A DNA stretch of 64,000 bases, from positions 992,001-1,056,000 of the forward strand of contig JAWMQM010000002.1 of the NCBI GenBank assembly GCA_033283175.1, in the 5' to 3' direction. Each line of letters starts with the position of its first letter. Within the stretch, counting starts at the first letter, position 1. The position numbers were made by a program, and so were the translations under genes. Origin of the DNA: Pseudomaricurvus sp033283175. GTDB taxonomy: Bacteria; Pseudomonadota; Gammaproteobacteria; Pseudomonadales; Cellvibrionaceae. This document shows positions 61,401 through 64,000 of this stretch, piece by piece. The notes under the pieces were generated by a model, which saw only the letters and a program-made list of their open reading frames with translations, had not been told where the DNA came from and ran no database searches.

Positions 61401-61571
61401 TGCCTGGCCGGCGTAATCGGTTTTGATGATCACCTGCACATCGGAGAGATCCGGCAACGCATCCACCGGTGTCTGCCGCACAATCCAGCTGCCAAAACAC
61501 AACAGCGCCAACGCCCCCAGCATCACCAATACGCGGTTATCCAGCGCCTGCAGAATAATCGCGCGAATCAT
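58440..61571 (-). CDS. cusA: Heavy-metal RND efflux transporter CusA-type
   Basis: This 1043-residue inner-membrane pump has the twelve-helix RND layout of the HME family. It carries the proton-relay Asp in AIGSMVDGSIVMLENAHK and CusA-like methionines in TDPAPLTM and TRIDMLATGIKTP, which in CusA bind Cu(I)/Ag(I). The Cus branch rather than the CzcA branch is indicated by these motifs. The start overlaps the cusB stop by 4 bases. No CusC-type outer-membrane gene lies in the window. Confidence 0.93.
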   Translation of the reverse strand: MIRAIILQALDNRVLVMLGALALLCFGSWIVRQTPVDALPDLSDVQVIIKTDYAGQAPEVVEDQVTYPLTTAMLAVPGATNVRGISMYGTSYVYVLFEDGTDMYWARARVLEYLSQMPGRLPDGANPQLGPDATGVGWVFSYVLIDSSGQRDLAQLRSLQDWYLKPQLQSVAGVSEVATVGGMVRQYQVVADPDKLRAYGVTLPQLRRLLKAANQESGASVIEMAEAEYMVRMGGYVSSVEQLKDLPLKVTAAGIPVLLSDVADVRLGPQMRRGIAELNGQGEVTGAMVVMRFGENASRVIADVKEKLAHLQAGLPAGVELITTYDRSQLVHEAVFSLTSTLALQLMIVVLICALFLWHFRSSLVVLVSLPLGVLGSFMLMYWQGLNANIMSLGGIAVAIGSMVDGSIVMLENAHKQLQRFQQREGRVANHEEHWSLVREASLAVGPALCLSMLIEAVSFLPVLSLQAQEGRLFAPLAYTKSYAMVVAAGLTITLIPVLIGYWLKGPLQPESRNPCNRALHAVYRPLLRAVLARPWVTVSVSVLFLLLSAWPLRQLGSEFLGPLDEGELMYMPTTQAAISTGEARRLLQITDKLIMSVPEVATVFGKIGRAETATDPAPLTMIETVIQFKPREQWRPGMTPERLRQELDQRVQLPGVSNSWVMPIRTRIDMLATGIKTPLGLVLTGPELDELGRLGRRLEGLLSPLGGAVSVYAEQVSSSRYIRVDIDRLKAARYGLNIADIHDIAAVAIGGEDVTQTVEGLERYPVNLRYPRDYRDSLKKLRDLPLLTPQGQSITLADVAQVYVDDGPSMVRTENSRPAARVLIDVEGRSLGEFVAQAQQRIDSGLQLPAGYALEWSGQYQYMQRAAERLMLIVPMTLLLITVLLYLTFRRAFDVALALAIVPFALCGGVWLLWLLGFNLSVVVGVGFIALAGVTVGNGVMMMVYLNQALAAAEADTPLATVIMEGAVQRVRPVMMTVITVLLGLLPAMLATGTGSEVMQRIAAPMVGGIISSMLMTLLVIPVVYLLWLRRSRALEGQPVSA

Positions 61572-62890
61572 GAGCCGCTCTCCATAGTATGCGACCCGTG
61601 GTCCATGCCCCCGGAGTCGGCGTCCATGACCGGGGCTTCACTTTCCATGCCGTCAGTCATGTGATCCATGCGCAGCATTTCCGCTTCCAGGCTGGATTCC
61701 GAATCCAGCAGGAACTGGCCGGAGACCACCACCTGCTGCCCCTCCTCCAATCCGTCGCGGATTACGATGCGATCACCCACTTCCCAGCCAGTTTCCACGG
61801 CTACTGAACGAAAACGGCCACCGCCCAACCCGAGCACCACCCGGTCACCACCGGCACTGCGAATTACCGCCTGGCGTGGCACCGTCAGCGCTTCAAATTC
61901 ATTGGAGACAATCTCCACCCGGGCAAACATGTTGGGTTTGAGGCGGTGATCCTGGTTGTCGAAACGCAGGCGCACCCGCTGGCTGCGGGTGGCAGCATCG
62001 AGGGTGGGATAGATGTACTCCACCTGCCCCTCCCAGCGCTCACCGGGGAAATAACCCAGTGTCATCACCGCCTGCTGTCCGACCCGGATACGGGACAGGT
62101 GACGCTCGAACACCTCCGCCACCACCCAGACACTGTCGATGGAGACCATCTCCAGCGCAATTTCGGACGGCGTCAGGTAGCTGCCGTCGCGTACTTTCAG
62201 CTGCGCCAGGTGGCCATCACGGGGCGCCACATAGGGCAGTGTGCGCATGCTCTCCGGCACCACTGTACCGCGTGGCAATTTATCCAGCTGGCGAATGCGA
62301 AACTCGGGAATCGCCAGCGCCCGCATACGCCCCAGGGCGCCGCGGATGAGGCCGGGGTCGCGGGAATTGCGGGCACTGAGGTAGTTGTCCTGGGCGTGCA
62401 GCAGTTCCGGCGAGTAGAAGTCGAACAGCTTCTGTCCCTTCGTCACCTGTTCACCCACTTCGAACACCTGCAGGTTTTCCACCCAGCCCTCGGTGCGCAC
62501 AGTCATCTGCTCACGGCTGTCTTCGTTGTGGCCCACCACGCCAAAGGCGGCGATGACCGGCTTGAGCTGGCTGCGCTCTACCTGACCGAGGGCGACACCG
62601 ATGTTATTCACCACCGCCGGTGACACTTTCACCTCACCGGCGATTGAGGCCTGCTCATCTTCGTAGACCGGTACCAGGTCCATCCCCATGGGGGATTTGC
62701 CAGGCTTGTCACGGCGAAAGTTGGGATCCATGGGTGCCACCCAATAGGCGATACGACGCTCGGCGGTCTTTTCCGCAGTCATGGGGGACATTTGGGTTTG
62801 TGCATGATCGCGGGGAATCAGCAGCCAGGCAGACGTGGCGGCCAGTACTGCACCGGCACAGGCACCCCACACAAACGAGGAGAGTTTCAT
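61568..62890 (-). CDS. cusB: Efflux RND periplasmic adaptor CusB-type with N-terminal heavy-metal domain
   Basis: This 440-residue adaptor has an N-terminal membrane anchor/signal, then a heavy-metal-binding domain (YWVAPMDPNF to GMDLVPVYED, about residues 48-78). Barrel-sandwich, lipoyl-like and beta-barrel domains follow. The last ~40 residues are Met/His/Asp-rich (MDHMTDGME, GGMDHGSHTME), a likely Cu(I)/Ag(I) chelating tail. It carries substrate from the periplasm to CusA. I chose the ATG at 62890; the ATG at 62920 is an alternative. It follows a small Cys-rich gene by 76 bases. Confidence 0.9.
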   Translation of the reverse strand: MKLSSFVWGACAGAVLAATSAWLLIPRDHAQTQMSPMTAEKTAERRIAYWVAPMDPNFRRDKPGKSPMGMDLVPVYEDEQASIAGEVKVSPAVVNNIGVALGQVERSQLKPVIAAFGVVGHNEDSREQMTVRTEGWVENLQVFEVGEQVTKGQKLFDFYSPELLHAQDNYLSARNSRDPGLIRGALGRMRALAIPEFRIRQLDKLPRGTVVPESMRTLPYVAPRDGHLAQLKVRDGSYLTPSEIALEMVSIDSVWVVAEVFERHLSRIRVGQQAVMTLGYFPGERWEGQVEYIYPTLDAATRSQRVRLRFDNQDHRLKPNMFARVEIVSNEFEALTVPRQAVIRSAGGDRVVLGLGGGRFRSVAVETGWEVGDRIVIRDGLEEGQQVVVSGQFLLDSESSLEAEMLRMDHMTDGMESEAPVMDADSGGMDHGSHTMESGS

Positions 62891-62898
62891 AACAGTAA

Positions 62899-62966
62899 AT
62901 CCTGAACACAAGGACGACATGGCGACGCCGCAACAGGGCAGTCACCTCCCGGAGTGAGTTCAGGAT
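62899..62966 (-). promoter_or_regulatory. Inverted repeat around the cusB ribosome site
   Basis: ATCCTGAAC (62899-62907) is complementary to GTTCAGGAT (62958-62966). On the minus strand the pair would fold the AGGA of the cusB ribosome site into a stem. It lies just after the small Cys-rich gene stop. Whether it forms is unknown. Confidence 0.4.
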
Positions 62967-63389
62967 CTATTCGAGAAAACGATCAAACAGCAGAAACAGG
63001 GCCGGCGGCCCACGTTGCGGGGGCTCACTGCTGGCGTAGCGAGTGAGCAGTTGTGGCGCGCTCGGGCTGACTTGCAGCCAGGCCTGCGCGAGGAAAACGG
63101 GGATCGGAAAAGTGTCTACAGTGGCGGAAGCGCGTTTATCCAGCGCGGAATCCTGGGCACAGAGATCACAGGCATCGGCGGCGGCCGGCTGCGACTCTTC
63201 CGGGCAGCAATCGTGACCGCCATCACTCTGCTCCAGTACCACAGCAACGGTATTAGCCGCCTGCATACTCGCCTGGCACCACTGCCCCGACAACAGGGTC
63301 AGGCAGCACAACGCCAGCAGCCACAGGCGTTTGGCCTGGGGCAGACGACGAAAGCGGTTTGACGCCAATGGGCGGAGCGGATACAACAC
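62967..63389 (-). CDS. Small Cys-rich exported protein of the cus locus
   Basis: This 140-residue protein starts at GTG (63389) and has a signal peptide (LWLLALCCLTLLSGQWCQA). The mature part contains HDCC followed 13 residues later by CDLC, a possible metal site. It resembles CopL/DUF2946-like small proteins near copper genes. It is the first gene after the CueR-like promoter and precedes cusB. The function is inferred only from context. Confidence 0.7.
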   Translation of the reverse strand: MLYPLRPLASNRFRRLPQAKRLWLLALCCLTLLSGQWCQASMQAANTVAVVLEQSDGGHDCCPEESQPAAADACDLCAQDSALDKRASATVDTFPIPVFLAQAWLQVSPSAPQLLTRYASSEPPQRGPPALFLLFDRFLE

Positions 63390-63422
63390 GGTGCAACAGA
63401 CCTGGCTGATACTATTGGGAGA

Positions 63423-63453
63423 AGTATAAACCTTCCCCTTGGAGTAAGGTCAA
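63423..63453 (-). promoter_or_regulatory. CueR/MerR-type promoter of the cus locus
   Basis: On the minus strand, TTGACC (63453-63448) and TATACT (63428-63423) are separated by exactly 19 bases, the long spacer of MerR-family promoters. The spacer and the end of the -35 hexamer carry the dyad ACCTTAC-N7-GGAAGGT, one mismatch from the CueR consensus ACCTTCC-N7-GGAAGGT. The start of the small Cys-rich gene lies 34 bases downstream of the -10 box. Confidence 0.88.
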
Positions 63454-63490
63454 CTGACATTAGCTTTTCTGGAAATCCGGGTTATCCACC

Positions 63491-64000
63491 ATGTGCGGTC
63501 GCTTTAACATCAACCAGACTCCCGGCCTGCAGTCCCTGCTGGAGGCGCTGGGTACGCAGGTGACGCTGGCCAACCAGTACAACATCGCCCCCACCGAAAG
63601 CGTCCCTGTCATCTATGAAGCTGAGGGGCGGCGCTCCTGCCATCCGGCCCGCTGGTGGCTGACACCCGCCTGGTCGTCCGGCCCCGATACCCGCTTTTCC
63701 ATGTTTAACGCCCGCGCCGAGACACTGGAGAAGAGCCGCGCCTTCAAGGGCCCCTTCCGTCACAGGCGCTGCGTCATTCCCTGCACGTCATTTGTGGAGT
63801 GGAAGACGGAGGGTGGCCATAAGCAACCCTGGGAAATCTTCCGCCCCGATGGCGCCATCGCCTTCGCCGGCCTGTGGGACCTGTGGGGCGACGAGCTGCT
63901 CTCCTGCTGTATTGTCACCACCGCCGCCAGTGAAGCGCTCAGTGCCATCCACAATCGCATGCCGGTTATGCTGGATCGCGCTGGCTGCGACCTGTGGCTG
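63491..64000 (+). CDS. yedK: SRAP (HMCES/YedK) family protein, cut by the window end
   Basis: The first 170 residues are seen. It starts MCGRFNIN with the conserved Cys2, which crosslinks to abasic sites in single-stranded DNA in this family. NARAET (Asn), SFVEWK (catalytic Glu) and HNRMPV (His) complete the SRAP active site. The full length is usually about 220 residues, so roughly 50 are missing at the right edge. Confidence 0.9.
   Translation, partial: MCGRFNINQTPGLQSLLEALGTQVTLANQYNIAPTESVPVIYEAEGRRSCHPARWWLTPAWSSGPDTRFSMFNARAETLEKSRAFKGPFRHRRCVIPCTSFVEWKTEGGHKQPWEIFRPDGAIAFAGLWDLWGDELLSCCIVTTAASEALSAIHNRMPVMLDRAGCDLWL

Noticed and set aside
1..64000. tRNA, rRNA, insertion sequences, integrases, CRISPR
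   Set aside because: I looked for tRNA-like T-arms, transposase motifs and repeat-spacer patterns and recognised none. A covariance-model search could still find a small RNA I cannot see by eye.

Overview
The window reads as chromosomal DNA of a GC-rich, free-living gammaproteobacterium. The evidence is a set of core genes typical of that class: prfB with its programmed frameshift next to lysS, lolC-lolD-lolE, rlmKL, rmf, class 2 pyrD, hrpB, avtA, a yeeN-type yebC paralogue, and an NAD-glutamate dehydrogenase of the very large GDH-180 type. The PA2778/PA2779 pair, a CaiB-type CoA transferase, an MFE-2-like SDR and amidohydrolase-2 enzymes suggest a relative of Pseudomonas or of marine oligotrophic groups such as Cellvibrionales or Halieaceae. 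That placement is an inference from gene content only. No rRNA, tRNA, CRISPR array, transposase or phage gene was recognised.

Layout. 1-4.4 kb: the start of a lipoprotein gene, an AraC regulator divergent from an amidohydrolase, an Ada-like alkyltransferase/regulator and an SGNH hydrolase, closed by a strong bidirectional terminator. 4.4-7.1 kb: prfB-lysS. 7.3-13.5 kb: a complete seven-gene Nit1C-type cluster (nitB to nitH: MSMEG_0572 family, nitrilase, radical SAM, GNAT, AIR-synthase-like, MSMEG_0570 family, flavin oxidoreductase). It is transcribed away from a MocR-type (GntR plus aminotransferase fold) regulator at 13.9-15.3 kb. The intergenic region between them carries about ten copies of GCRATCA and is the most striking regulatory structure in the window. 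15.4-22.6 kb: hrpB, a periplasmic solute-binding protein, the PA2778/PA2779 pair, an SDR and yeeN. 22.6-26.1 kb: repeats, then lolCDE. 26.4-30.7 kb: a small exported protein, rlmKL, rmf and pyrD. 30.8-37.6 kb: an unrecognised protein paired with a PAS-GGDEF cyclase, then the giant gdhB.

37.9-45.1 kb is a MoxR/Bat (aerotolerance-type) operon: MoxR ATPase, DUF58, DUF4381, two VWA proteins (the second fused to a TPR and a Gln-rich tail) and BatD. Next come two tandem family-25 glycosyltransferase paralogues, both apparently starting at TTG, then a CoA transferase and avtA. 50.2-53.5 kb is an iron-type pair, a PepSY membrane protein and a TonB-dependent receptor, with a Fur-like box upstream. A RimK-like ATP-grasp ligase, a DapB-fold dehydrogenase, an SMP-30-like beta-propeller and a GNAT plus carbon-nitrogen hydrolase pair follow. 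The right end is a Cus-type copper/silver efflux locus: a small Cys-rich secreted protein, cusB and cusA. It is read from a promoter with the CueR/MerR architecture (TTGACC, 19-bp spacer, TATACT). A truncated SRAP (HMCES/YedK) gene ends the window.

The main points for follow-up are the Nit1C cluster with its MocR regulator and GCRATCA array, the non-canonical cysteine spacing in its radical SAM protein, a 15-bp tandem repeat inside that cluster, the CueR-like promoter of the cus locus, and several small dispersed or tandem repeat families.
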